From the NCBI RefSeq assembly GCF_000684975.1, contig NZ_BAXZ01000010.1, forward strand, positions 1-64,000: 64,000 nucleotides of DNA, written 5' to 3'. The position numbers and the translations under genes were made by a program. The stretch is from Paraburkholderia acidipaludis NBRC 101816 (GTDB taxonomy: Bacteria; Pseudomonadota; Gammaproteobacteria; Burkholderiales; Burkholderiaceae). Of the stretch, positions 35,887 to 44,366 are shown one piece after another (position 1 is the stretch's first letter; every line of letters begins with the position of its first letter). The notes beneath the pieces were generated by a model that was not told where the DNA came from, searched no databases, and was given only the letters and a program-made list of their open reading frames with translations.

Positions 35887-37761
35887 TTGCACGGACCCAG
35901 CTCCGTCAGACCGACCACCGATCAATTGGAACATCTGACCATCGCCCAGCGTAATGCCCATAACGCAAAGCTCGCGAGCTATGCGCGGCGTCCGCTCGCG
36001 TTCCTGTTTCGCTATATCCGGCGTCACCCGTTCGCGCACGCCGTCGTGCTGGCCAGCGTGTTCGCCGCCGTCGGCTGCGCCCTCGCCTCGCAGTACGCGA
36101 TCAAGCACCTGATCGACGTGCTCGGCGCGGGCCGCCACCACCCGGGGCCGCTGTGGACCGCGTTCGCGATCCTCGTCGGCCTGATTGCCGCCGACAACCT
36201 GCTCTGGCGCGTGGGCGGCTGGTTCGCGGCGCACACCTTCGTCGCCGTGACGGGCGATCTGCGGCGCGATCTCTTCCAGTACCTGAGCGGCCACTCGCCC
36301 ACCTACTACGCGGAAAAGCAGCCCGGTACGCTGGCAAGCCGCATCACGGCGACTTCGAACGCCATCTACACGGCCGAGAACACGACCGCGTGGAACGTGC
36401 TGCCGCCCTGTATCGCCGTGGCGGGCGCGATCGTCATGATCGTTTCGGTCAACCCGTTGATGGCCGCCGTGCTGCTGTGCTGCTCGGCCATTCTCTCGGT
36501 GATCCTCTTCAAGCTGGCGGGGCACGGCTCCTCGCGTCACCACGCGTTCGCGACCAAGGCTGCGGCCGTGGACGGCGAGCTGGTGGACGTGATCGGCAAC
36601 ATGGCGCTCGTGCGCGCCTTCGGCATGACCTTCCGCGAGCAGACGCGCTTTCGCGCGACCGTCAAGGCGGAACTGGACGCGCGCCGCATGAGCCTGCTTT
36701 ACCTCGAAAGGCTGCGTCTCCTGCACGCCGTGATCACGGCGATGCTTTCGGCCGGCCTGCTCGGCTGGGCGCTGTGGCTATGGAGTCAGGGCCGCGCCAC
36801 CTCGGGCGACATCGTGCTCGTGAGCTCGCTCGGCTTCACGATCCTGCACGGCACGCGCGACCTCGCCGTGGCGCTCGTAGACGTGACGCAGCACGTCGCG
36901 CGTCTCGCGGAAGCCGTCCAGACGCTGCTCGAGCCGCACGGCATGCCCGACCGCGACGACGCCGCCGAGCTCATCGCCCAGGGCGGCCGCGTGGACTTCG
37001 AAAGCGTGACCTTCGCCTATCCGCACCGCAAGCCCATTCTCGACCACTTCGACCTGCACATCACGGCCGGCCAGCGCGTCGGCCTGATCGGCAAGTCGGG
37101 GGCGGGCAAGACCACGGTGCTCGCGCTGCTGCAGCGGTTCTACGAGCTGCAGGGCGGCGCGATCCGGATCGACGGCGAGGACATCGCAATGGTCACGCAG
37201 GACAGTCTGCGCAACGCCATCGCGCTCGTGCCGCAGGACATCTCGCTCCTGCACCGTTCTATCTACGAGAACATCGCCTACGGCCGCCCCGAGGCGAGCC
37301 GCGAGGAAGTGATCGCGGCCGCGCGCGAGGCGCGCTGCGCCGACTTCATCGAAGCGATGCCGGAAGGTTACGACACGATCGTGGGCGACCGCGGCGTGAA
37401 GCTTTCGGGCGGCCAGCGCCAGCGCATCGCGATTGCACGCGCGATCCTCAAGAACGCGCCGATCCTGCTGCTCGACGAAGCGACCTCGGCGCTCGACAGC
37501 GCCTCCGAAGAAGCCATCCAGCAGGCGCTCGACCGGCTGATGGTGGGCCGCACAGTAGTCGCCATCGCGCACCGCCTCTCCACGCTGCAGAACTTCGACC
37601 GCATCATCGTGATGAGCTCGGGCAAGGTGATCGACGACGGCAGCCCGGAAGAGCTGCGCAACCGTCCGGGTCTCTATCGCGAGCTGCTCGCCAAGCAGCA
37701 CGGCAAGCATTCCACCCTGCATCTCGGCAGCAAGAAGAGCGACGAGAAACACGTCGCCTGA
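35887..37761 (+). CDS. ABC exporter, fused permease-ATPase (MsbA/ABCB type)
   Basis: A 624-residue half-transporter in this frame. Residues 40-320 hold six membrane segments. The ATPase domain has Walker A GKSGAGKTT, the Q loop in ALVPQDISLLHRS, signature LSGGQRQRI, Walker B ILLLDEATSALDS and the switch in AIAHRLSTL. It probably exports a lipid-linked or hydrophobic substrate; the substrate is unknown. The frame starts only at a TTG (35887) without a Shine-Dalgarno. A good ATG with AGGGGG 8 bases upstream lies at 35829 in another frame and joins this one if a T6 run (35877-35882) is read one base short. The real N-terminus may therefore be about 18 residues longer. Confidence 0.85.
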   Translation: MHGPSSVRPTTDQLEHLTIAQRNAHNAKLASYARRPLAFLFRYIRRHPFAHAVVLASVFAAVGCALASQYAIKHLIDVLGAGRHHPGPLWTAFAILVGLIAADNLLWRVGGWFAAHTFVAVTGDLRRDLFQYLSGHSPTYYAEKQPGTLASRITATSNAIYTAENTTAWNVLPPCIAVAGAIVMIVSVNPLMAAVLLCCSAILSVILFKLAGHGSSRHHAFATKAAAVDGELVDVIGNMALVRAFGMTFREQTRFRATVKAELDARRMSLLYLERLRLLHAVITAMLSAGLLGWALWLWSQGRATSGDIVLVSSLGFTILHGTRDLAVALVDVTQHVARLAEAVQTLLEPHGMPDRDDAAELIAQGGRVDFESVTFAYPHRKPILDHFDLHITAGQRVGLIGKSGAGKTTVLALLQRFYELQGGAIRIDGEDIAMVTQDSLRNAIALVPQDISLLHRSIYENIAYGRPEASREEVIAAAREARCADFIEAMPEGYDTIVGDRGVKLSGGQRQRIAIARAILKNAPILLLDEATSALDSASEEAIQQALDRLMVGRTVVAIAHRLSTLQNFDRIIVMSSGKVIDDGSPEELRNRPGLYRELLAKQHGKHSTLHLGSKKSDEKHVA

Positions 37762-37787
37762 GCCGTTTCCCGCATCTGCAACGGAAA

Positions 37788-37835
37788 CAAAAAAGCCGCT
37801 TCCCGTTTGAACTGAACGCCGGAAGCGGCTTTTTT
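37788..37835. terminator. Bidirectional terminator between the ABC exporter and otsA
   Basis: AGCCGCTTCC and GGAAGCGGCT form a perfect 10-bp stem with a 17-base loop, flanked by a run of A and a run of T, serving the convergent genes. Confidence 0.85.
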
Positions 37836-37878
37836 CTGTGCCAAGGCGGGGGGATCCCGCCCCGCGCGAACACGCCGG

Positions 37879-39339
37879 TCAGCGCGCGTCCTGAACCTGC
37901 CCTCGCGCTTCGCCCTGCGGCGCGTGGGCGACCGGAAGCGCGACGCCGCGACGCTCGCCGATTTGCGTGAGGTCGCGCAGAAAGCGGTCGCGCCAGACCG
38001 ACACGTTGTTCTCGCGCAGTTGCGCCATCATGTCCTGATAGCGCGCCATGCGCTCGGCAAGCGGCATCGTGAGCGCGGCGGCCAGGGCGTCGGCCATGCC
38101 GTCGATGTCGAGCGGATTGACGATCAGCGCCCCGGTGAGCTCCTGCGCCGCGCCCGCGAAGCGCGAAAGCACGAGCACGCCCGGATTCTCCGGATCCTGC
38201 GCCGACACGTACTCCTTCGCGACGAGGTTCATGCCGTCGCGCAAGGGCGTCACGTAGCCGACGTGCGACGCGCGGAACAGCGCCGCCAGCACGGCCCGCT
38301 CGTACTGCCGATGGATGTACCAGATCGGCGTCCAGTCGAGCTCGGCGAAACGGCCGTTGATCCGCCCCGACTCCGCCTCGAGCTTGAGGCGGATGTCCTG
38401 ATAAGCATGCAGGTCGGCCCGCGTGGGCGGCGCGATCTGCACGAACGAGACCTTGTTGCGCTCGCTGGCGTGCTGGTCGAGCAAGCGTTCGAACGCGCGA
38501 AAGCGCTCCACGAGCCCCTTCGAATAGTCGAGCCGGTCCACGCTCATGATGACCTTGCGGCCATGCAGCGTGGATTTGAGCGTACGCACCGGCTTGCCGC
38601 GCTCGCCGGCCTTGGCGAGCTCCGCGACTTCGTCCGGATAAACGCCGATCGGGTAGTCGTTGGCGACCAGCGTCTGGCCGAATGCCTCGATGCGCGCCAC
38701 GCCGTCCGGCAGTCGTTCCACCGTTCCGCCCGCCTCGTTGACGACGTAATCGCAAAACGCGCGCAGATCGGGCTTCGTCTGGAAACCGACGAGGTCGAAC
38801 GCGCACAGCGCCTCGACAAGGTCGCGATGCGGCGGAACCGCCAGCAGCACCTGCGAAGCGGGAAACGGAATGTGCAGGAAAAAGCCGATGCGGTTCTTCA
38901 CGCCCGCCGAGCGCAGCGCCTGCGCAAACGGGATCAGGTGATAGTCGTGAACCCAGATGACATCGTCGTCGCGCAGGAGCGGCACGAGCTGCTGCGCGAG
39001 CCACGCGTTCACGCGGCAGTAGCCCGCGTATTCGTGGCGATCGTACTGGACGAGATCGGCGCGATAGTGGAACGCGGGCCAGAGCGTCGCGTTCGAGAAC
39101 CCGCGGTAGTACTGGTCGTAGTCGCGGCGCAGCAGCCCGATGGTGGCGAACGTCACCGGACCGCGCTCTTCCAGCCGGATCTGCGGCTGGCCCGAGGTCG
39201 GCACGTCGCCGCTCCAGCCGAACCACATGCCGCCGGTTTCCTTCAGCGCGTCATAAACCCCCACCGCAAGACCGCCCGCCGCCGGGCCGCCCTCGGAAAT
39301 GGGTGCGACCCGGTTCGACACGATGATCAATCGGCTCAT
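37879..39339 (-). CDS. otsA: Trehalose-6-phosphate synthase OtsA
   Basis: A 486-residue GT20 enzyme joining UDP-glucose to glucose-6-phosphate. The N-terminus SRLIIVSNRVAPISEGGPAAGG is diagnostic. Other conserved blocks are WVHDYHLIPFAQAL and, in the donor site, SVDRLDYSKGLVERF and TPLRDGMNLVAKEYV. The start was chosen by comparison with E. coli OtsA. The C-terminal tail is Gln/Ala-rich. It lies 82 bases downstream of otsB on the same strand, so the two form an operon for the osmoprotectant trehalose. Confidence 0.96.
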   Translation of the reverse strand: MSRLIIVSNRVAPISEGGPAAGGLAVGVYDALKETGGMWFGWSGDVPTSGQPQIRLEERGPVTFATIGLLRRDYDQYYRGFSNATLWPAFHYRADLVQYDRHEYAGYCRVNAWLAQQLVPLLRDDDVIWVHDYHLIPFAQALRSAGVKNRIGFFLHIPFPASQVLLAVPPHRDLVEALCAFDLVGFQTKPDLRAFCDYVVNEAGGTVERLPDGVARIEAFGQTLVANDYPIGVYPDEVAELAKAGERGKPVRTLKSTLHGRKVIMSVDRLDYSKGLVERFRAFERLLDQHASERNKVSFVQIAPPTRADLHAYQDIRLKLEAESGRINGRFAELDWTPIWYIHRQYERAVLAALFRASHVGYVTPLRDGMNLVAKEYVSAQDPENPGVLVLSRFAGAAQELTGALIVNPLDIDGMADALAAALTMPLAERMARYQDMMAQLRENNVSVWRDRFLRDLTQIGERRGVALPVAHAPQGEARGQVQDAR

Positions 39340-39421
39340 GAGATGCGGGTTCCGTCGAGGAGTGAATAAAGGTGCCGCGGGTGCAGCAGATGCAGCGGCC
39401 CGGCCGCAGAGGGGCCGCGCG

Positions 39422-40171
39422 TCACGCCGCGCGCATCGCCGCAACGAGCGACGTCAGCCACGCAAGCAGCGCATCCACCGAGTCGACGCGCGTCTGCGCG
39501 ATCGTATCGCCGCCGCCGACCTTGATCGAAAGGCCGTGCTGCGCGTTGACGACGACAAAACCCTTCTCGTCGGTGAGATCGTCGCCGGCGAACACCGGAC
39601 AGCGCCCCGCGAACGGCGGCTCGTCGAGGAACGCGCGCAGTGCGCGCCCCTTGTCGACATCCTTGGGCTTGATTTCGTAGACCATCTTGCCGGGCTGCAG
39701 CACGTAGGCCTGCGCGAATTCGCCGGCAAGCCGCGTGGTCGCCTCGCGCGCCGCCGGTTCGTGCTCCGGCGCGTTACGGTAGTGCAGCGCCAACGCCGCG
39801 CCCTTGATCTCGAGGAGCATGCCGGGATGCGTGCGGACCACTTCCGCGAGCACCTGCTCCATGTGCAGGAGCCGCTGATCGTTGAAACCCACGCGCTGCG
39901 TGTCGCCGTTGGCATCGCGCCGCTCGGCGCCGTGCAGGCCCGCCACCGGCAGGTCCGGCATGCCGAGGAATGCGTCGATGCTGTCGATGCCGCGCCCGGA
40001 CACGATCGCCACCGCGCCGTGCGTGAGGCGCCGCAGTTCGCCGAGCAGCGCGAGCATGTCGGGACGCACGAGCACGCCATCGGGTGTCGGCGCGAGTTCG
40101 ACGAGCGTGCCGTCGAAATCGAAGAAGAAAGCCGTCTGATCGGGCGGCAATACAGCCGGTAGTCCTTGCAT
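39422..40171 (-). CDS. otsB: Trehalose-6-phosphate phosphatase OtsB
   Basis: A 249-residue HAD-superfamily phosphatase. Motif I is FFFDFDGTL with the nucleophilic Asp, motif II is VAIVSGRG, and motifs III/IV are the Lys of EIKPKDVDKGRAL and FAGDDLTDEKGF. It dephosphorylates trehalose-6-phosphate from OtsA. It is the first gene of the otsB-otsA operon. The 277 bases upstream, shared with the divergent SCO1 gene, show no promoter I would defend. Confidence 0.95.
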   Translation of the reverse strand: MQGLPAVLPPDQTAFFFDFDGTLVELAPTPDGVLVRPDMLALLGELRRLTHGAVAIVSGRGIDSIDAFLGMPDLPVAGLHGAERRDANGDTQRVGFNDQRLLHMEQVLAEVVRTHPGMLLEIKGAALALHYRNAPEHEPAAREATTRLAGEFAQAYVLQPGKMVYEIKPKDVDKGRALRAFLDEPPFAGRCPVFAGDDLTDEKGFVVVNAQHGLSIKVGGGDTIAQTRVDSVDALLAWLTSLVAAMRAA

Positions 40172-40448
40172 TACGTGTTTTTTCGTCCCTCGGCGCTGGC
40201 CGCGTATTGTTCCCGCGGGTCCGGCGAGCGCTGGGCTGCTGGAGAAAGTGTGCGCATCTTACCTCGCCTTCGGTCGATTTTCGAGCGTGTAAGGTTGGAA
40301 GCGCCATCCGCACGGTTCCCTGCGCTGCTCGCTGTCGGGCTTCCTTCATGCCCGGCAGTCCATCGTTAATTTTGCTACAGTCGCAGAAAACTGTCGGCCT
40401 CCGCTGGCCGCCTGCGACGAATCACCAAGCGAAATACCGAGACATCCT

Positions 40449-41120
40449 TTGTTCCGCAAGCTCTCTCTCGCCGTGCTTTCCGCCCTGACGTTCGCGGGAT
40501 CCGCCGTGCGCCGCCGCGGCACCCGCGCGCGGCTTGCCGGGGGTATCGCGATCGTGGCGGGAACCCTGCTTGCGAGCGCGTGCTCGCGCCCCGCCGATCC
40601 CTGGCAGCTCACCAATGTGACCGGCCATCTGCCCGACCTCGGCTTCAGCCTCACCGACGACAACGGCCGCCCGGTCACGGGCGCGAGCTTCCGCGGACAA
40701 ACGACGCTCGTGTACTTCGGCTACACGCACTGCCCCGACATCTGCCCCGAAACCATGGCGCGGCTGATGCAGGCGCTCGCAAAACTCGGTCCCGAGGCAC
40801 GCAGCGTGCGGATACTCTTTATCAGCGTCGATCCGGCGCGCGACACGCCTGCCGTGCTGCACAGCTACGTCGCGGCATTCGACGCGCAGCACGCGCTGGG
40901 CCTGACCGGCAGCGACGGCCAGATCGAGTCGCTGGCAAAGCGCTATCGCGTGGCGTACCAGATGGAAAAGGCCAATCCCGACGGGAGCTACGACGTCACG
41001 CACAGTTCGGCGGTGTATGTGTTCGACGCACGAGGCCGCGCACGGCTGCTCGCCACCGACAACGACGCGCCCGATGCGATCGCGCACGACGTGCGCCGTG
41101 TGATCGACGATACGGGTTGA
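40449..41120 (+). CDS. SCO1/SenC-family copper chaperone for cytochrome oxidase
   Basis: A thioredoxin-fold, membrane-anchored protein of up to 223 residues. The copper-binding CxxxC is in YTHCPDICPETM and the third ligand histidine in YDVTHSSAVYV. A lipobox LLASAC follows a hydrophobic core. The frame starts at a TTG without a Shine-Dalgarno. A GTG at 40506 (19 codons later) would give a more normal lipoprotein signal beginning VRRRGTRARLAGG, with GGGA 5-9 bases upstream, and may be the true start. It delivers copper to the CuA site of cytochrome oxidase. ctaG follows after 25 bases, supporting oxidase assembly. Confidence 0.9.
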   Translation: MFRKLSLAVLSALTFAGSAVRRRGTRARLAGGIAIVAGTLLASACSRPADPWQLTNVTGHLPDLGFSLTDDNGRPVTGASFRGQTTLVYFGYTHCPDICPETMARLMQALAKLGPEARSVRILFISVDPARDTPAVLHSYVAAFDAQHALGLTGSDGQIESLAKRYRVAYQMEKANPDGSYDVTHSSAVYVFDARGRARLLATDNDAPDAIAHDVRRVIDDTG

Positions 41121-41145
41121 GCCTGAAGCGGGAGATCTGCCAACC

Positions 41146-42072
41146 ATGAACCTGCTCTACTGGCTCGATCCCTGGGAGCCCTCGCCTACGGTCGTGATCG
41201 CCATCGCGGCCGCCGCGCTTCTTTTCGTGCGCGGGCAGCGCCATGCACGCGTGTCGCTCGCGCGGCGCATCTCGTTCTGGTTCGGGCTCGGCGCGCTCTA
41301 TATCGCGCTGCATACGCGGCTCGACTACTACTTCGAGCACGAGTTCTTCATGCACCGTGCGCAGCACCTGGTGCTGCATCATTTGGGGCCCTTCTTCATC
41401 GCGCTCGCCTATCCGGGCGCGGCCCTGCGCGCGGGCATTCCGTTCGCATGGCGCCAACGCTTCGTGCGGCCCGCGCTCGCGGCGCGCCCCGTGCGTCTCG
41501 CGCTGGATGTCGTGATGCATCCGGTCGTTGCCGTCGCACTCTTCGTCGGACTGATCTATTTCTGGCTGTTCTCGCCGATCCACTTCATCGCGATGCTCGA
41601 CTGGCGCCTCTATCGCGTCATGAACTGGAGCATGGTGATCGACGGCCTCATGTTCTGGTGGCTCGTGCTCGATGCACGCTCCGCTCCGCCCGCGCGGCTC
41701 GCGCCGGGCAAGCGCGTGCTGGTGGTGATCGCGGCGATTCCGCCGCAGATCCTGCTCGGCGCGTTCATCTTCTTTACGCCGCGCGAACTCTACCCCGTGT
41801 ACTCGATCTGCGGACGCGCCTTCACCTGGCTCAGCCCGATGCGCGACCAGCAGATCGGCGGCCTGTTGCTGTGGATTCCGGGGTCGATGATGAGCGTGAT
41901 TGGCGCGCTCGTTGCGCTGCGCCACTGGATGCGGCTTTCGGCGCGCGGACGCCTGCGCGGCCGCGACCGGCCTTCACGTCCGCTGCCGTCCGCCGTGCCG
42001 GGCGGCGCATCCGGCAAGGTTCCTGGCGGTGCGCCTGAAGTTGCACACGACCGCGAACCCCAGCGCACCTGA
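41146..42072 (+). CDS. ctaG: Cytochrome c oxidase assembly factor, caa3-type CtaG family
   Basis: A 308-residue polytopic membrane protein (about seven spans). Conserved features of the caa3_CtaG family include YFEHEFFMHRAQHLVLHHLGPF and HPVVAVALFVGLIYFW. Several histidines suggest copper handling. This family is distinct from the Cox11-type CtaG. It follows an SCO1 gene, so the pair probably assembles a copper oxidase. The last 40 residues are a soluble Pro/Gly-rich tail. It is convergent with the next gene across 23 bases. Confidence 0.85.
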   Translation: MNLLYWLDPWEPSPTVVIAIAAAALLFVRGQRHARVSLARRISFWFGLGALYIALHTRLDYYFEHEFFMHRAQHLVLHHLGPFFIALAYPGAALRAGIPFAWRQRFVRPALAARPVRLALDVVMHPVVAVALFVGLIYFWLFSPIHFIAMLDWRLYRVMNWSMVIDGLMFWWLVLDARSAPPARLAPGKRVLVVIAAIPPQILLGAFIFFTPRELYPVYSICGRAFTWLSPMRDQQIGGLLLWIPGSMMSVIGALVALRHWMRLSARGRLRGRDRPSRPLPSAVPGGASGKVPGGAPEVAHDREPQRT

Positions 42073-42095
42073 ACCGCGCCGGCGCGGCGCCGCGG

Positions 42096-42596
42096 TTATT
42101 CCGGCAGTGACGCCGACCGCATCCACACGTGCGGAATGCCGTCTTCGTCGTGGACTTCCGAAACGGGCCTGAAGCCGAACGCGCCGTAGAACTTCTGCAA
42201 ATGGGCCTGGGCGTGCAGCCGCATCGGGACACCGGGCCATTGCTGCGCGATGTGATGGATCGAACGCTCGAGCAGCGCATTGCCGAGCTTGATGCCGCGA
42301 TAACCGACGGTGGTCAGCACACGGCCGATGCGCACGTCTGCGTCGTCCGCATCGGGCAGCAGCACGCGCAGATAGCCCGCCAGCACCGGGCGCGCACCCG
42401 ACGGATCCCACGCGAACAGGTGCCACGCGCCGGTATCGAGTCCGTCGATATCGCCATAGACGCATTCCTGCTCCATGACGAACACTTCGGACCGCGCCCT
42501 GAGCATCGCGTAAATTTCGCGGGGCTCGAGCGCGTCGAAGGCTTTCCAGCGCCAATCGAGGTGGGCAAGCGGCAACGCGCGGGACTGCGTGGTCAT
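42096..42596 (-). CDS. GNAT acetyltransferase, ElaA-like
   Basis: A 166-residue GNAT protein. LDWRWKAFDALEPREIYAML and RSEVFVMEQECVYGDIDGLD are typical of the ElaA subfamily; the acetyl-CoA loop is in IGRVLTTVGYRGIKLGNALL, and the C-terminal LQKFYGAFGFRPV is the last GNAT strand. The substrate is unknown. The ATG used is the one after which the ElaA-like sequence begins; an upstream start adds 11 residues. Confidence 0.85.
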   Translation of the reverse strand: MTTQSRALPLAHLDWRWKAFDALEPREIYAMLRARSEVFVMEQECVYGDIDGLDTGAWHLFAWDPSGARPVLAGYLRVLLPDADDADVRIGRVLTTVGYRGIKLGNALLERSIHHIAQQWPGVPMRLHAQAHLQKFYGAFGFRPVSEVHDEDGIPHVWMRSASLPE

Positions 42597-42680
42597 CGGG
42601 ACTTTCCGTCGAGCATCATGAAGCTGCAATTATGCCGCGCCCTGCCGACGCCGTGCAGGCGCTGCTCGATGCGCAATGCA

Positions 42681-42950
42681 TCATTTACGCTTTGGCTGCG
42701 CGTATTTGCGCCAGTACTGGAATGGCGCTTCGTGCAGATCGATGTCGAGATCCGTGATGCGTGCCTGCATGTGCTCCTGCGCGTCGGCAACCGCCTGGTT
42801 GTAGACCGCCGGCGCGATCTCTTCGAGGAAAAAGCCGAGCAATGCGCCGGCCGCGATATTGCCGATGGGCTCGTCCATGTTGGTGTCGAAGTAGCGCTGG
42901 ATCGACGCGATGGCGTCGCGGCGCGCGTCTTCAGGGAGTTCGATGGCCAT
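42681..42950 (-). CDS. DUF2164-family small protein
   Basis: An 89-residue acidic protein. MAIELPEDARRDAIASIQRY and GNIAAGALLGFFLEEIAPAVYN fit DUF2164, whose function is unknown. It ends with a Lys/Arg cluster. A start 14 codons upstream is possible. The 84 bases before the next gene show no terminator. Confidence 0.75.
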   Translation of the reverse strand: MAIELPEDARRDAIASIQRYFDTNMDEPIGNIAAGALLGFFLEEIAPAVYNQAVADAQEHMQARITDLDIDLHEAPFQYWRKYAQPKRK

Positions 42951-43050
42951 GGCGAAATATTCCGTTAATTTCCATTCCTGACTAAATACCATAGCGATAT
43001 GCGCGTGCGGAGCGAAACCCGGGCAGGCAGCGGCAGAAAAGACGGAGAGG

Positions 43051-43085
43051 AAAAAGAAAAAGCCCTGACAAGTCAGGGCTTTTTG
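43051..43085 (-). terminator. Terminator of the tRNA-Gly-Gly-Cys operon
   Basis: On the minus strand AAAGCCCTGAC, TT, GTCAGGGCTTT and then TTCTTTTT. It starts just after the CCA of tRNA-Cys. Confidence 0.85.
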
Positions 43086-43087
43086 AA

Positions 43088-43161
43088 TGGAGGCGCGAGC
43101 CGGAGTCGAACCGGCCTACACGGCTTTGCAGGCCGCTGCATAACCGCTTTGCTATCGCGCC
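43088..43161 (-). tRNA. tRNA-Cys (GCA anticodon)
   Basis: A 74-nt cloverleaf with CCA encoded. The acceptor GGCGCGA pairs with TCGCGCC, and the anticodon loop CTGCAAA gives GCA. It is last in a three-tRNA operon. Confidence 0.95.
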
Positions 43162-43259
43162 GGAAGCGGACTGTCCATACGTGAAGCGCGCTTGCGCCCG
43201 CAACGAAGGGACAGATTTGTGCGGCAGATCGACATACTGACGAAGCCTGCCAAACAAAA

Positions 43260-43278
43260 GGGGAAGCGCTGCTTCCCC
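43260..43278 (-). other. Hairpin in the tRNA-Gly/tRNA-Cys spacer
   Basis: GGGGAAGC and GCTTCCCC flank a 3-base loop in the precursor between tRNA-Gly and tRNA-Cys. It is probably a processing or stabilising structure. Confidence 0.45.
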
Positions 43279-43286
43279 GGGGTATC

Positions 43287-43362
43287 TGGAGCGGGAGACG
43301 AGTCTCGAACTCGCGACCTCAACCTTGGCAAGGTTGCGCTCTACCAACTGAGCTACTCCCGC
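43287..43362 (-). tRNA. tRNA-Gly (GCC anticodon), copy 2
   Basis: A 76-nt cloverleaf with CCA encoded. The acceptor is GCGGGAG/CTCCCGC, and the anticodon loop TTGCCAA gives GCC. It is identical to the copy at 43425-43500. Confidence 0.95.
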
Positions 43363-43424
43363 GTGGTCCTGCCTGCTACTGCCATAATGCTGCGCTACCT
43401 GCTCAATACGCCGCACCAGAATTC

Positions 43425-43500
43425 TGGAGCGGGAGACGAGTCTCGAACTCGCGACCTCAACCTTGGCAAGGTTGCGCTCTACCAACTGAGCTACTCCCGC
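43425..43500 (-). tRNA. tRNA-Gly (GCC anticodon), copy 1
   Basis: Identical 76-nt gene to the next copy, 62 bases upstream of it in the same operon. GGC is a preferred glycine codon at this G+C, so two copies increase dose. Confidence 0.95.
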
Positions 43501-43594
43501 ATCTTTACATCATCTCACCGCTACTTGACTGCATCTGCGGCGATTTCCACCGCATCTGCTTGCTGCTGACTTTGTCGTGCAGCGGAGAAGTGAG

Positions 43595-43623
43595 ATTATG
43601 TATAACCCGCTGAATCGTGTCAA
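43595..43623 (-). promoter_or_regulatory. Promoter of the tRNA-Gly-Gly-Cys operon
   Basis: The minus strand reads a perfect TTGACA, 17 bases, CATAAT. It lies about 95 bases upstream of the first tRNA and after the pgsA stop. Confidence 0.8.
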
Positions 43624-43667
43624 GTCCCGCCGGCAAACTTTTTGAATGGGGAACACCTCGCGCGCGC

Positions 43668-44258
43668 TCAAAGACTCCCGCGCTCGCGGATCTGCGGCCA
43701 GGCGAGCTTCATGTAGTAGAGCATCGACCAGATCGTGAGAAACGCCGCGACATAGATCAGCCACGCGCCCCATACGCGCGAATCGAACAGCGTCACGCCG
43801 CCTATCGTGAGCGGCGCATAGAAGAGCAGCATCGGGATCGCCACCATCTGGCACGCCGTTTTGAACTTGCCGAGCGAATTCACCGCAACGCTCTTCGACG
43901 CACCGATCTGCGCCATCCATTCGCGCAGCGCCGAGATCGCAATCTCGCGGCCGACGATCACGAGCGCGATCGCCGCGTCGAGCCGGGCAAGGTGCACGAG
44001 GATCAGCAGCGCCGCCGTGACCATCAGCTTGTCCGCGACAGGGTCGAGGAACGCGCCGAACGAAGAGGTCTGGTTCCACCTGCGGGCGAGATAGCCGTCG
44101 AACCAGTCGGTGAGCGCCGCCAGCACGAAGATCAGCATTGCCGCCGTGTTCTGGTGCGTCTGGCTCAGCATCGACTCGGGCAGATAAAACACGCCGACCA
44201 CCAGCGGGATCAGTACGATCCGCAGCCACGTCAGGAGAATAGGAAAATTGAACGGCAT
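43668..44258 (-). CDS. pgsA: CDP-diacylglycerol-glycerol-3-phosphate 3-phosphatidyltransferase PgsA
   Basis: A 196-residue integral membrane enzyme of the CDP-alcohol phosphotransferase family making phosphatidylglycerophosphate. The catalytic motif DG-x2-AR-x8-G-x3-D-x3-D is in WFDGYLARRWNQTSSFGAFL and the following DPVADK. About four to six spans follow. The start MPFNFPILLTWLRI is typical. It follows uvrC by about 110 bases on the same strand, the uvrC-pgsA order common in proteobacteria. Confidence 0.95.
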   Translation of the reverse strand: MPFNFPILLTWLRIVLIPLVVGVFYLPESMLSQTHQNTAAMLIFVLAALTDWFDGYLARRWNQTSSFGAFLDPVADKLMVTAALLILVHLARLDAAIALVIVGREIAISALREWMAQIGASKSVAVNSLGKFKTACQMVAIPMLLFYAPLTIGGVTLFDSRVWGAWLIYVAAFLTIWSMLYYMKLAWPQIRERGSL

Positions 44259-44366
44259 CGGCTGGCGCTGTCTGTCGAAGGGAGTTGCAATTGTGCCGCG
44301 TAGCCGCACCTGCCACAAGCAACTGAAAGGCGGCCGCTAAATGGCGGCGCGGCGCGCGGCCCGGGT

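Noticed and set aside
35954..36000. An ATG overlapping the TAA of the short frame as the exporter start
   Set aside because: It is not in frame with the exporter.
43287..43500. 76-base direct repeats resembling a repeat array
   Set aside because: They are two identical tRNA-Gly genes, not a CRISPR or transposon.
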